DNA of 5,417 bases from Streptomyces speibonae (lineage in GTDB: Bacteria > Actinomycetota > Actinomycetes > Streptomycetales > Streptomycetaceae): positions 13,073-18,489 of the forward strand of contig KL568636.1 of the NCBI GenBank assembly GCA_000715605.1, read 5' to 3'. Positions 1 to 5,417 of the stretch are shown in pieces (the stretch's first letter is position 1; each line of letters begins with the position of its first letter). The notes under the pieces were generated by a model. It searched no databases. It saw only the letters and a list, made by a program, of their open reading frames with translations, and was not told the DNA's origin. Position numbers and translations under genes: made by a program.

Positions 1-94
1 GATGGAGACCGGCCGGTCCGTGTCGGGGGACGTGTCCGGGCCGGGCGCGCGTACAGCCGGACCGTCCGGTTGTCAGGTCCGGTGTTCGTCTGGC

Positions 95-325
95 CGAAGG
101 GGTGGTGAGCTGCTGTTCCAGGTGCTGACCGGACGTGAGGAGAGGAACGGCGTCGCCCTTGCCTCCGACGAATGCTTCAGCGGCTGGGGGAGGATCTTTA
201 CCGGCCGCCGTCTCTGTGCAGCCATCGTCCGCCTCGCCGTCGACGGTGCGATCGTCCGGGCCGGCACCGAGTCCTGCCGCCTCGCCCGCGCCAAGGCCCT
301 GACCGTGCAGGCCGCTGTCGGCTGA
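95..325 (+). pseudogene. istB: IS21-family IstB helper ATPase, C-terminal fragment
   Basis: IstB is the AAA+ ATPase that works with the IstA transposase of IS21-family insertion sequences and promotes target selection. The reading frame ending at TGA 323-325 gives a C-terminal IstB-like block: GGELLFQVLTGREERNGVAL, then SDECFSGWGRIF, RRLCAAIV and GTESCRLARAKA. This follows the family pattern (R)RGAELLFQVLTEREE...ASN..F..W...F.DPRLCAAIVDR....I.ETGT.SYRLA. Similarity starts near base 95-100. The DELGYLPLD-type Walker B segment that should come just before is not visible in any forward frame, and no Walker A or istA is in the window. The frame stays open to an ATG at base 2, but that part does not look like IstB. 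This is therefore a truncated, probably dead remnant about 75 codons long. The family call is from recalled sequence patterns; I am fairly sure of it. Confidence 0.72.
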
Positions 326-337
326 GAAGGCGGGCCG

Positions 338-372
338 GATGCTTGCGCGGTCCTTCCGGGCGCGCAAGCATC
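338..372. terminator. Strong hairpin between convergent istB remnant and DinB pseudogene
   Basis: GATGCTTGCGCG (338-349) and CGCGCAAGCATC (361-372) are perfect 12-base inverted repeats around an 11-base loop. The hairpin begins two bases beyond the DinB stop codon on the minus strand and 12 bases after the istB stop on the plus strand. It therefore fits a shared, bidirectional terminator. There is no T-run, which is common for terminators in high-GC actinomycetes. Being a terminal repeat of the insertion sequence is less likely, because both arms are together here. Confidence 0.65.
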
Positions 373-374
373 TC

Positions 375-963
375 TCACGTGCCGGTGGTTCCGTCGATCT
401 GCTCGCGGGTGAGGCCGGCGTGAGCGTTGTGAGGTGCGTATTCCTCGATCATGTGCACCGTGATCCAGCGCGGGGAGACTCCCTGGTCACCGACGTGACC
501 CGCTTCCTGTCCGGGCAGGCGGCGGGGGTTGTCCGGCGATGCTTCAGCGATCAGTTCACGGCCTCGAGCGGCCTTCGCTTGCCACGCGGCCGTCGCCTCG
601 TCGAGCCCACGTTCCGGCTGAGGGGCAAAGCCGTTGACGTTGTTCTCCCCGAGGACAGGGGGGTGCGTGCTGACCTGAGGGTACGCGCGGGAACCGGGTG
701 CGCTCCACCTCGGCCAGGTGCTGCACGAGACCGAGCAGCGTCATCGACGAGGGCGGCGCCGCAGCAAGCCGTGACTGATCGTCTTTGAGGCCCGGACACT
801 TCGGGGTGAGGGTCGCTCGGTGAAAGTCCGGCCATGTTTCCGGCATGGCGTGCTCGTCGGCGTGGGCGGCAGGGACGGGCCGTCCATCCCTGCGGCCGTA
901 TTCCTGAGCACACCCTGGCAGCAGCGGCCGTGACCCATGCCCGTCTTCGCTGGCGACGAACAC
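375..963 (-). pseudogene. DinB-like / DUF664 family protein, frameshifted
   Basis: DUF664 proteins belong to the DinB/YfiT four-helix metalloenzyme-like superfamily. Many actinobacterial members are thought to be mycothiol-dependent S-transferases, but the individual substrate is unknown. The first frame reads [29 protein letters not shown] and [16 protein letters not shown], then loses similarity. The second frame continues with [21 protein letters not shown], then [20 protein letters not shown] and REQIDGTTG before the stop at 375-377. The two halves join if one C is dropped from a run of six (plus-strand G at 658-663), giving [10 protein letters not shown] across the junction. The repaired protein from the first conserved residue (base 888) is about 170 residues, normal for the family. 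The likely metal-binding histidines (HLAEVE and HNAH) are present. No good start codon lies next to base 888. GTG at 961-963 is the nearest in-frame start and is only a bound, so the 5' end may also be damaged. A sequencing error in the homopolymer is the main alternative to a true pseudogene. Confidence 0.75.
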
Positions 964-1104
964 GTATCTCGCCCGTCTCCCCGCGGGCCAGTGGCATCGG
1001 ACCTCACTGACATCGATCTTGCCGAGCCCTGCGGGGTGACTTCCGGCATCGCCTCCGGATGACTTCCTCACACACTGACACAGCCACGGAAGAGACGATC
1101 GGAT

Positions 1105-1156
1105 CGCTGCGCTGTGCGCTGCGCTTTGCGCTGTGCGCTGTGCTGTGCGCTGTGTC
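1105..1156. repeat. Degenerate 12-base (6-base) tandem repeat
   Basis: About four units related to CGCTGCGCTGTG lie head to tail: 1105-1116, 1117-1128 (one change), then two more diverged units in which TGTGCGC predominates. This is a GC-rich simple repeat in the non-coding stretch between the DinB pseudogene and the proS terminator. No coding region or recognisable protein was found across about 964-1188. The repeat could arise by slippage. I see no evidence for function. Confidence 0.6.
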
Positions 1157-1188
1157 AGGCGGTGTGGGCCGTGCCGTGAGGCCGCCGG

Positions 1189-1211
1189 TCCGCCCGCGGT
1201 GAGCGGGCGGA
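1189..1211 (-). terminator. Hairpin terminator downstream of proS
   Basis: TCCGCCCGC (1189-1197) and GCGGGCGGA (1203-1211) form a perfect 9-base-pair, all but one G:C, stem with a five-base loop. The hairpin starts 25 bases past the proS stop codon in the direction of transcription. There is no U-tract on the proS side, as is usual for streptomycete terminators. Confidence 0.6.
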
Positions 1212-1235
1212 GCAGCGGCATCGCATGTTTTGGGG

Positions 1236-2648
1236 TCAGTAGGCGCGTGCTACGACGGCGATGTTGCCGGGCTGGTTGTCGCTGGCGGGAACGGAACCGT
1301 CTGCGGCGACCAAGCACCGCACGGTGACGCCCTGTTCGGCGAGTTGGGCCTCGCCCTCCACGCCCAGCTTTTGCCAGGCGATGCGCGCCCAGCCGGTGCT
1401 CGCGGCCTCCGCGGCCTCCTCGACCGTGGTCACCTCGACGGTGCGGTCGTCGCGGCGCTTACGGGACTGTGCCAGCAGAAGCGCCTGGTCGTCCTCCAGG
1501 ACCGTGGGCAGGATCTCGGACAGTGCTCCGATCGGCTTCGGCTCCTTGCTTCTTGCTGCGCGGCGGACCAGCACCGCAGTGCCGTTCTCCACGTCACGTG
1601 GCCCGACCTCGATGCGTACCGGTACTCCCTTGAGCTCCCAGTCGACCGCGCGGCGGCCGAACGGCGTGTCGGTGCGGTCGTCGACGTGGACGCGGACACC
1701 AGCCGTCTTCAGCCGGTCACCGATCCCGCGGACCGTGTCCAGGACCGCGTCGTCGTCCTTGACGGCCACGACGACCGCCTGGACCGGGGCCGCACGCGGC
1801 GGGATGCGCAGGCCGTCGTCGTCGCCGTGCGTCATCACCAGCGCGCCGACCATGCGGGTCGTGGAACCCCACGACGTCTGCCAGACGTAGTGTTCACGGC
1901 CGTCCTTCGACAGGTAGCGCGTCTCGAACGCCTTGGCGAAGTTCTGACCCAGTTCGTGGCTTGTGGTCAGCTGGAGGGCCTTGCCGTCGCCCGTCATGCC
2001 TTCCAGGGTGAGTGTGTTGATCGCGCCGGCGAACCGTTCCCTGGCTGTCTTGCGTCCCGCTACGGCATCCAGGGCGAGGACGTTCTCCAGGAAGTCGGCG
2101 TACACGTCCTGGTGGATGCGAGCGGCGTAGTCCCGGGCGTCTTCGTAGGTGGCGTGTGCCGTGTGGCCCTCCTGCCACAGGAATTCCGTCGTACGGAGGA
2201 ACACGCGCGGCCTCAGTTCCCAGCGGACGACGTTCGCCCACTGGTTGATCAGCAGCGGAAGGTCGCGGTAGCTCTGCACCCACTTGGAGAAGTAGTCGTT
2301 GACGATCGTCTCGGACGTGGGGCGGACGACGACGGGCTCGTCCAGTTCCCTGCCGCCGCCATGAGTGACTACGGCCAGTTCGGGCGCGAAGCCCTCGACG
2401 TGCTCGGCCTCCTTCGTCAGGTACGACTGCGGGATGAACAGCGGAAAGTACGCGTTCTGCGCGCCGGCCGCTTTGATCCGGGCGTCCATCTCCTGCTGCA
2501 TCCGTTCCCACAGGCCGTAGCCGTACGGTCGGATGACCATGGTGCCGCGCACCGGCCCGTTGTCGGCCAGTTCGGCTTTGCTGACCAGGTCCTGGTACCA
2601 GCGGGGGAAGTCGTCCGCCCGGGGGGTGAGCACGGGTGCCTTTGCCAT
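1236..2648 (-). CDS. proS: Prolyl-tRNA synthetase, archaeal/eukaryotic-type (ProS type 3)
   Basis: This cytoplasmic class II aminoacyl-tRNA synthetase activates proline with ATP and charges tRNA(Pro). The 470-residue protein is full length for the short archaeal/eukaryotic-type form. That form lacks the insertion editing domain found in the roughly 570-residue bacterial form. Visible in order: N-terminal FPRWYQDLV (14-22), [17 protein letters not shown] (35-51), VVRPTSET (108-114), motif 2 [21 protein letters not shown] (143-163), [13 protein letters not shown] (229-241), motif 3 [19 protein letters not shown] (259-277), then the anticodon-binding domain (about 287-395) with VHVDDRT and [12 protein letters not shown]. 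The C-terminal domain ends in RAY, matching the conserved terminal tyrosine. Only one cysteine remains in that domain, so the zinc site of some archaeal members is absent. ATG 2648 was chosen over GTG 2657 because it gives the family start [18 protein letters not shown] and GTG 2657 lies inside the apparent -10 box. No active-site loss or frameshift is seen. It could be a second proS in its genome. Confidence 0.96.
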   Translation of the reverse strand: MAKAPVLTPRADDFPRWYQDLVSKAELADNGPVRGTMVIRPYGYGLWERMQQEMDARIKAAGAQNAYFPLFIPQSYLTKEAEHVEGFAPELAVVTHGGGRELDEPVVVRPTSETIVNDYFSKWVQSYRDLPLLINQWANVVRWELRPRVFLRTTEFLWQEGHTAHATYEDARDYAARIHQDVYADFLENVLALDAVAGRKTARERFAGAINTLTLEGMTGDGKALQLTTSHELGQNFAKAFETRYLSKDGREHYVWQTSWGSTTRMVGALVMTHGDDDGLRIPPRAAPVQAVVVAVKDDDAVLDTVRGIGDRLKTAGVRVHVDDRTDTPFGRRAVDWELKGVPVRIEVGPRDVENGTAVLVRRAARSKEPKPIGALSEILPTVLEDDQALLLAQSRKRRDDRTVEVTTVEEAAEAASTGWARIAWQKLGVEGEAQLAEQGVTVRCLVAADGSVPASDNQPGNIAVVARAY

Positions 2649-2655
2649 GGCGGGC

Positions 2656-2685
2656 ACAGTAGGACGCGGCTCCAGCAGGACGCAA
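2656..2685 (-). promoter_or_regulatory. Predicted leaderless promoter of proS
   Basis: Read on the minus strand there is a -35-like TTGCGT (2680-2685), an 18-base spacer and a -10-like TACTGT (2656-2661). The ATG at 2648 follows seven bases later. Transcription would start at or within a base or so of the A of the ATG, so the message would be leaderless, which is common in actinomycetes. This agrees with the lack of a well-placed Shine-Dalgarno sequence; the nearest GGAG lies 21 bases before the ATG. This is an inference from spacing and box similarity. Confidence 0.55.
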
Positions 2686-2853
2686 CCCGATTGCTTCCCC
2701 CGCGCCGGGACGCCGGCCGGTCAGCGGCCCCACACGCGCATGCAGGACATGCAGGAATCGCCCTGGGGCAGAGCTGCGCGCCGTTGACCCGCCCACGGAC
2801 ATTCCACGGGCTGTTCGCGGTCGCTTTCGGCTTGCTGCCGACTGCGTGATCCC

Positions 2854-3225
2854 GTGCCGGTTCGACTCGCAATGGATGGTCCCGCCACGGGAGCCGGCGT
2901 GCGTGCGGGTTTGCCCTGTGGTCGTCAACCTGGCCGATGTGCGTGTGGTGTTCCGTTCCCTGATCGGGCGAAGCACGCTGCTGCTCCCGACGCTGAGCGC
3001 ACTGCGCTCTGTGAGGAACTGCTGGAGCCCGATCCCGAGGACGTGTCGAGCCGGTCGGTCGGATGCGAAGCCGGGATGCCGGTGACCTATCGCTTCGGCG
3101 GACGAGAGCTGCGGCTGTTCCCGGCGGTCACCACGTTCGGTACGCCGATGGACATCACGCCGGACGAGATGGCGATCGAGTCCTGCTGCCCGGCGGACGC
3201 GGAGAGCGCCGCCCGTTCCGCGTAG
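2854..3225 (+). pseudogene. Possible C-terminal remnant of an XRE-type regulator
   Basis: The last 50 codons (about 3076-3225) have very high third-position GC and read VTYRFGGRELRLFPAVTTFG, then TPMDITPDEMAIESCCPADAES. This resembles, from memory, the C-terminal tail of actinomycete helix-turn-helix regulators with a ligand-binding domain (a '..F.TVTTFGTP.DITL.EL.IE.FFPAD..T' pattern). A short stretch before it (ERTALCEELL, about 2998-3027) may belong to the same domain. The helix-turn-helix and most of the domain are missing. GTG 2854 is only the first available start. Upstream of about 2990 the codon bias is better in the frame containing ATG 2876 (reading NLADVRVVFRSLIG), which hints at a frame change or a junction near 2990. 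I treat it as a gene fragment with no DNA-binding part. It could instead be a small hypothetical protein. About 2662-2850 holds nothing I can recognise. Confidence 0.4.
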
Positions 3226-3300
3226 TCCCGCGGCGGTGTCCGAGCAGCCGCCTGCCCCTTGGTCTCCTGCCGTGACGGCGGAGAAGGCGGTGCCCATGGT

Positions 3301-3525
3301 GTGTCGTGCATCGAGGAGCCGGCGGCACGGGAGGCGATTGCGGCAGCCCTTCAGACCATCGCTCTTCGCACAGGGCGAAAACCCGGGCGCCTCCTGGAGG
3401 AAGCCATCCGCCGGGACCTCGCCGAGCACAGGTCCATGCCTCGGTGCTCCGGGCACCGCGACGGCCGACCGGTTGCGCCCGTTGCTCCTGCATCGCCGCC
3501 TTCACGAGACGGCTGGGATGAGTGA
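3301..3525 (+). CDS. Small hypothetical protein, ribbon-helix-helix-like segment
   Basis: I do not recognise this gene. From GTG 3301 it would encode 74 residues; TTG 3259 would add 14 more. Residues about 6-45 read as two amphipathic helices with a short turn: PAAREAIAAALQTIALRTG, then RKPGR, then LLEEAIRRDLAEHR. That layout resembles the helix-turn-helix half of ribbon-helix-helix (CopG/Arc-type) antitoxin regulators, but the preceding DNA-contacting strand is not convincing. Third-position GC is good to about 3430 and then falls. From there another frame (ending at TAA 3554-3556, containing ADRLRPLLLHRRLHETAGMS) has the better bias. This suggests either a frameshifted gene or chance coding potential. 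A purine-rich GGAGAAGG (3280-3287) lies 13 bases before GTG 3301, too far for a good ribosome binding site. No toxin partner is adjacent. Confidence 0.3.
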   Translation: MSCIEEPAAREAIAAALQTIALRTGRKPGRLLEEAIRRDLAEHRSMPRCSGHRDGRPVAPVAPASPPSRDGWDE

Positions 3526-3558
3526 TCTTGCTGAGCAGCCGAAAGAGGGGAGCTAACG

Positions 3559-3579
3559 CCGGGGGGTGGCCGGCCCCGG
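3559..3579 (-). terminator. Weak candidate hairpin downstream of the oxidoreductase gene
   Basis: CCGGGG (3559-3564) and CCCCGG (3574-3579) can pair around a nine-base loop that itself contains part of the palindrome GGCCGGCC (3568-3575). It lies about 20 bases past the oxidoreductase stop in its direction of transcription. The stem is short and such inverted repeats are frequent in DNA this rich in GC, so the call is weak. Confidence 0.3.
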
Positions 3580-3596
3580 ATCCCGCGACGGGGTCG

Positions 3597-4622
3597 TCAT
3601 CGCTGGAGAACCAGCTTTCCGGTGACCCGCCCCGCGCGGCTCTCCTCCAGCGCCGCGTGCACGCCCTCCGGTGTCAGCGGGAAGGAGCGGGAGACATGGG
3701 CGCGGACGCGGCCGTCCCCGACCAGGTCGTTCACTCGCCGCTGCAGGGACCCGGAGGCCTTCAGGAAGACGGGGACGTACTTCGTCCCCCGTGGCCCCGC
3801 GCCCCGGATCTTGCGGGCTGTGATCCTCGACAGGAGCCGGGCCGCCGAGGCGAGGGTGACCACGCCGTCCTCGTCGCGTGCGATGGTCACGAAGCGCCCT
3901 CCCGGACGCAGAACCCGCTGCGCCCGCAGCCACTGCTCGCGCCCGCCCACGCAGTCGATCACCACGTCGAACGAGTCCGCGCCGAAACGGGACGGCAGAT
4001 CGTCCGTGTGCCGGTCGACGGCCTCGTCCGCGCCCAGGGACCGCACGAAGTCCAGGTTGCGCGCGCCGGCGACACCGACCACATGGGCCCCGGCCGCACG
4101 TGCCGTCTGGACGGCGAGGTGACCGACACCTCCGGACGCCCCGATGACCGCGACGTGGGTTCCGTCCGCGACCTGTCCGCTGTCCAGGCAGGTCAGCGCC
4201 GTCTGTGCCGCGAGCGGGAGCGCGGCGGCCGCGGCGAAGTCCAGCCCGGCCGGCACGGCGGCGAGCAGCCCGGAGCGCACATTGACGTACTCCGCGGTGC
4301 CGCCTGCGTCGACTTCGTTGTCGCCGTGCACACGATCGCCCACGCGGAACGACGTCACCCCGTCGCCCACAGCGGTGACGACTCCGGCGAGGTCGAACAG
4401 CGGCGTGAACGGGAAGCGCCGGCGGGCGATCAGGCGCCGGTTGCCCTCGATCATCTGCCAGTCGATGGGATTGACCCCCGCCGCCCGGACCTCCACCTGC
4501 ACCTCGTGGGGCCCCGGAGGGCGGACGGGCACCGTCTCCGACAGGGCGAGCACGTCCCGAACCGGTCCGTAGCGGCTCTGCACGATCGCTCGCTGCGTGA
4601 GGGGTACTGCGGGGGGAGTCAT
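3597..4622 (-). CDS. NADPH-dependent MDR-family quinone oxidoreductase-like enzyme
   Basis: This 341-residue cytoplasmic protein belongs to the medium-chain dehydrogenase/reductase superfamily, in the zinc-free quinone oxidoreductase branch. Such enzymes use NADPH to reduce quinones or activated double bonds; the substrate here is unknown. An N-terminal GroES-like domain (about 10-130) carries VRAAGVNPIDWQMIEG (46-60) and FDLAGVVTAVGDGVTSFRVGDRV (76-98). The Rossmann domain has the nucleotide loop IGASGGVGHLAVQTARAAGA (160-179), GADEAVD (197-203), FDVVIDCVGG (218-227) and LRPGGRFVTIA (238-248). The tail VTGKLVLQ (333-340) is typical. The cysteines that would bind catalytic or structural zinc are absent. 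Length is normal. ATG 4622 has GGAAGG eight bases upstream, a good ribosome binding site. It is transcribed divergently from the TetR gene, with 172 bases between them, so control by that regulator is likely. The stop overlaps an ATG as ATGA, but the following frame closes after 15 codons. Confidence 0.9.
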   Translation of the reverse strand: MTPPAVPLTQRAIVQSRYGPVRDVLALSETVPVRPPGPHEVQVEVRAAGVNPIDWQMIEGNRRLIARRRFPFTPLFDLAGVVTAVGDGVTSFRVGDRVHGDNEVDAGGTAEYVNVRSGLLAAVPAGLDFAAAAALPLAAQTALTCLDSGQVADGTHVAVIGASGGVGHLAVQTARAAGAHVVGVAGARNLDFVRSLGADEAVDRHTDDLPSRFGADSFDVVIDCVGGREQWLRAQRVLRPGGRFVTIARDEDGVVTLASAARLLSRITARKIRGAGPRGTKYVPVFLKASGSLQRRVNDLVGDGRVRAHVSRSFPLTPEGVHAALEESRAGRVTGKLVLQR

Positions 4623-4731
4623 GGAGGAGCCCTTCCGGGAGAACCGGCCTGCGGGACCGTGCGGGGAGTGCCGGGCCGAGCACAGGAATGAGCCAGAGAG
4701 CCCTGACCCTTCAAACCAATACTGTACCCGA

Positions 4732-4754
4732 AGACAGATACTAGACAGCTAGTT
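4732..4754. promoter_or_regulatory. Candidate TetR operator in the divergent intergenic region
   Basis: ACTAG (4740-4744) and CTAGT (4749-4753) form a perfect dyad around ACAG. The same place holds two direct copies of AGACAG (4732-4737 and 4743-4748) spaced by 11 bases, about one helical turn. The surrounding bases 4710-4760 are much richer in A and T than the rest of the window, as expected for promoter DNA. On the minus strand TACAGT or TAGTAT could be a -10 box for the oxidoreductase gene, but I see no good -35 partner. The site lies between the two divergent starts, where a TetR dimer could act on both promoters. The operator role is inferred. Confidence 0.45.
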
Positions 4755-4782
4755 CAATAGTGGGTGCCCGGGCCGGAAGGTC

Positions 4783-4795
4783 TATCCTTGGCGGA
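4783..4795 (+). promoter_or_regulatory. Predicted leaderless -10 box of the TetR gene
   Basis: TATCCT (4783-4788) lies six bases before the ATG at 4795, so transcription would begin at about the first base of the start codon. The only purine-rich stretch (GGAAGG, 4775-4780) is 14 bases from the ATG, too far for an efficient ribosome binding site. No clear -35 box is visible at 16-19 bases, which fits either a weak promoter or activator dependence. Confidence 0.42.
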
Positions 4796-5370
4796 TGGCA
4801 AAGCCGTCCGGTGGGCCCGGGGATCCGCGCGTGGTGCGCACGCGGCGCGACGTCGTGAGAGCGAGCGCAGCGTCACTGCTGGAAGAGGGCTGGGAGGCGA
4901 CGACACACGCCGAGGTCGCCCGGAGGGCCGGGTACTCGAAAGCGACCATCTACGCGCACTGGCCGACCTCCGCCGATCTCATACGGGACGCGATCACGTA
5001 CATCTGCCAGGACGCGGCCTATCCGCCGGTCACAGGAATCCTCCACGAGGACCTGCATGTCTCGTTGAGCGCCCTGGCGCTGACCCTGTCGGAGGGGCGA
5101 TACGACCGGCTGATGGCGGGCGTCATCGAACGCGCCGCCACCGGCGAAGACGCACGCGATCTGCGGGACCGGTTGTATGAGACCGCCACGAGCGGGGTCC
5201 GCCGTGTCCTGGCCGGGCATCTCCCGCCCGCCGAGGTCGGGCCCACTTTGGCCCTGTTGGTCGGTGCCGTCCTCGTCCGGGCGACGTACGAGGGCAGGGC
5301 AGTGACCCCGGAATTCATCACCGACATCATCACCCGCACTCTCGGCAGCCCTGCGCCGGGCAGGAACTGA
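4795..5370 (+). CDS. TetR/AcrR-family transcriptional regulator
   Basis: This 191-residue protein has the usual TetR-family size and layout. The N-terminal DNA-binding domain (about 14-60) begins RTRRDVVRASAASLLEEGWE. It continues THAEVARRAGYSKATIYAHWPTSADLIRDAI (37-67), matching the family pattern T...IA..AGVS..T.Y.HF.....L. The recognition helix lies around GYSKATIYAHW. The rest (about 70-182) is predicted helical and should form the ligand-binding and dimerisation domain. It includes LAGHLPPAEVGPTLALLVGA (139-158), an arrangement seen in the TetR_C ligand-binding group that ends with a hydrophobic helix; the ligand cannot be read from sequence. It is divergent from the oxidoreductase gene and likely represses that gene and itself. 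ATG 4795 is preferred because it follows a -10 box at leaderless spacing and gives a normal N-terminus. No truncation or frameshift is seen. Bases 5371-5417 hold nothing recognisable. Confidence 0.92.
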   Translation: MAKPSGGPGDPRVVRTRRDVVRASAASLLEEGWEATTHAEVARRAGYSKATIYAHWPTSADLIRDAITYICQDAAYPPVTGILHEDLHVSLSALALTLSEGRYDRLMAGVIERAATGEDARDLRDRLYETATSGVRRVLAGHLPPAEVGPTLALLVGAVLVRATYEGRAVTPEFITDIITRTLGSPAPGRN

Positions 5371-5417
5371 GCCTCGTTGGTGCCTGTGCCCCGACGGCCT
5401 CCCCGTATCGACGCCGG

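Noticed and set aside
7..18. 12-base palindrome GACCGGCCGGTC and nearby CCGGAC/GTCCGG dyad
   Set aside because: Short GC palindromes are common in this base composition, and there is no gene start or partner site to give it meaning.
556..1317. Minus-strand 253-codon frame starting at 1317 as a complete gene
   Set aside because: Only residues from about base 888 downward match DUF664. The part above reads as repeat-derived low complexity (including the tandem array), so the long N-terminal extension is not credible.
1230..2849. Long plus-strand open frame of 539 codons
   Set aside because: It lies antisense to proS, whose motifs are unambiguous. The predicted protein is arginine/valine/aspartate-rich with no family pattern, typical of a shadow in GC-rich DNA.
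1894..3456. Long minus-strand open frame of 520 codons covering the proS start and upstream DNA
   Set aside because: It is a frame shadow of proS on the same strand, composed of low-complexity arginine/glycine/proline sequence, with no recognisable domain.
3522..4691. Plus-strand 389-codon and minus-strand 376-codon frames over the oxidoreductase gene
   Set aside because: Both are alternate-frame shadows of the clearly recognisable MDR gene and show no motifs of their own. Only the final 15 codons of the minus-strand frame, after the ATGA overlap, are discussed separately.
1..5417. tRNA, rRNA, CRISPR array, riboswitch or T-box leader (the last considered before proS)
   Set aside because: No cloverleaf, conserved rRNA segment or regularly spaced repeat array was seen. 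The apparent leaderless start of proS leaves no room for a T-box or other leader.
1..5417. A new multi-gene defence, biosynthetic or mobile system
   Set aside because: The intact genes are a tRNA synthetase, an MDR oxidoreductase and a TetR regulator, with no shared operon and no conserved partner genes. Only the last two form a plausible unit, of a well-known kind.

Overview
The window looks like chromosomal DNA of a high-GC actinomycete, most probably Streptomyces or a close relative. GC content is very high, third codon positions in the real genes are almost all G or C, long antisense shadow ORFs are abundant, and two genes appear to have leaderless promoters. The closest family matches I recall for every recognisable gene are streptomycete proteins. 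These matches come from memory of family sequences, not from a database search.

There are three intact genes and several decayed ones. From left to right: (1) a 3' fragment of an IS21-family istB helper ATPase (about 95-325, +). (2) A strong hairpin at 338-372 that separates it from a convergent DUF664/DinB-like gene (375-963, -). That gene is broken by one extra base in a six-C run, and dropping one C restores a continuous family-like protein. (3) A gene-poor stretch with a degenerate 12-base tandem repeat (1105-1156) and a hairpin terminator (1189-1211). (4) An intact archaeal/eukaryotic-type prolyl-tRNA synthetase, proS (1236-2648, -), with a convincing leaderless promoter. (5) A debris-like interval (about 2660-3555) with an orphan C-terminal piece resembling the ligand-binding tail of XRE-type regulators (coding-like up to 3225) and a small unassigned ORF (3301-3525). 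(6) An NADPH-dependent MDR/quinone-oxidoreductase-type enzyme (3597-4622, -). (7) A divergent TetR-family regulator (4795-5370, +). A relatively AT-rich 172-base intergenic region between the last two carries a dyad and direct repeats that look like an operator.

The best-supported functional unit is the divergent oxidoreductase/TetR pair, a standard arrangement in which the regulator represses the enzyme, itself, or both until a small ligand binds. proS stands alone. It is the short, editing-domain-less form, so it may be a second prolyl-tRNA synthetase beside the usual bacterial-type one. The transposon remnant, the frameshifted DinB gene and the regulator fragment suggest accessory DNA undergoing decay. 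I did not find a convincing new multi-gene system. The most checkable points are the single-base frameshift, the role of the proS copy, and the operator/leaderless promoter architecture.
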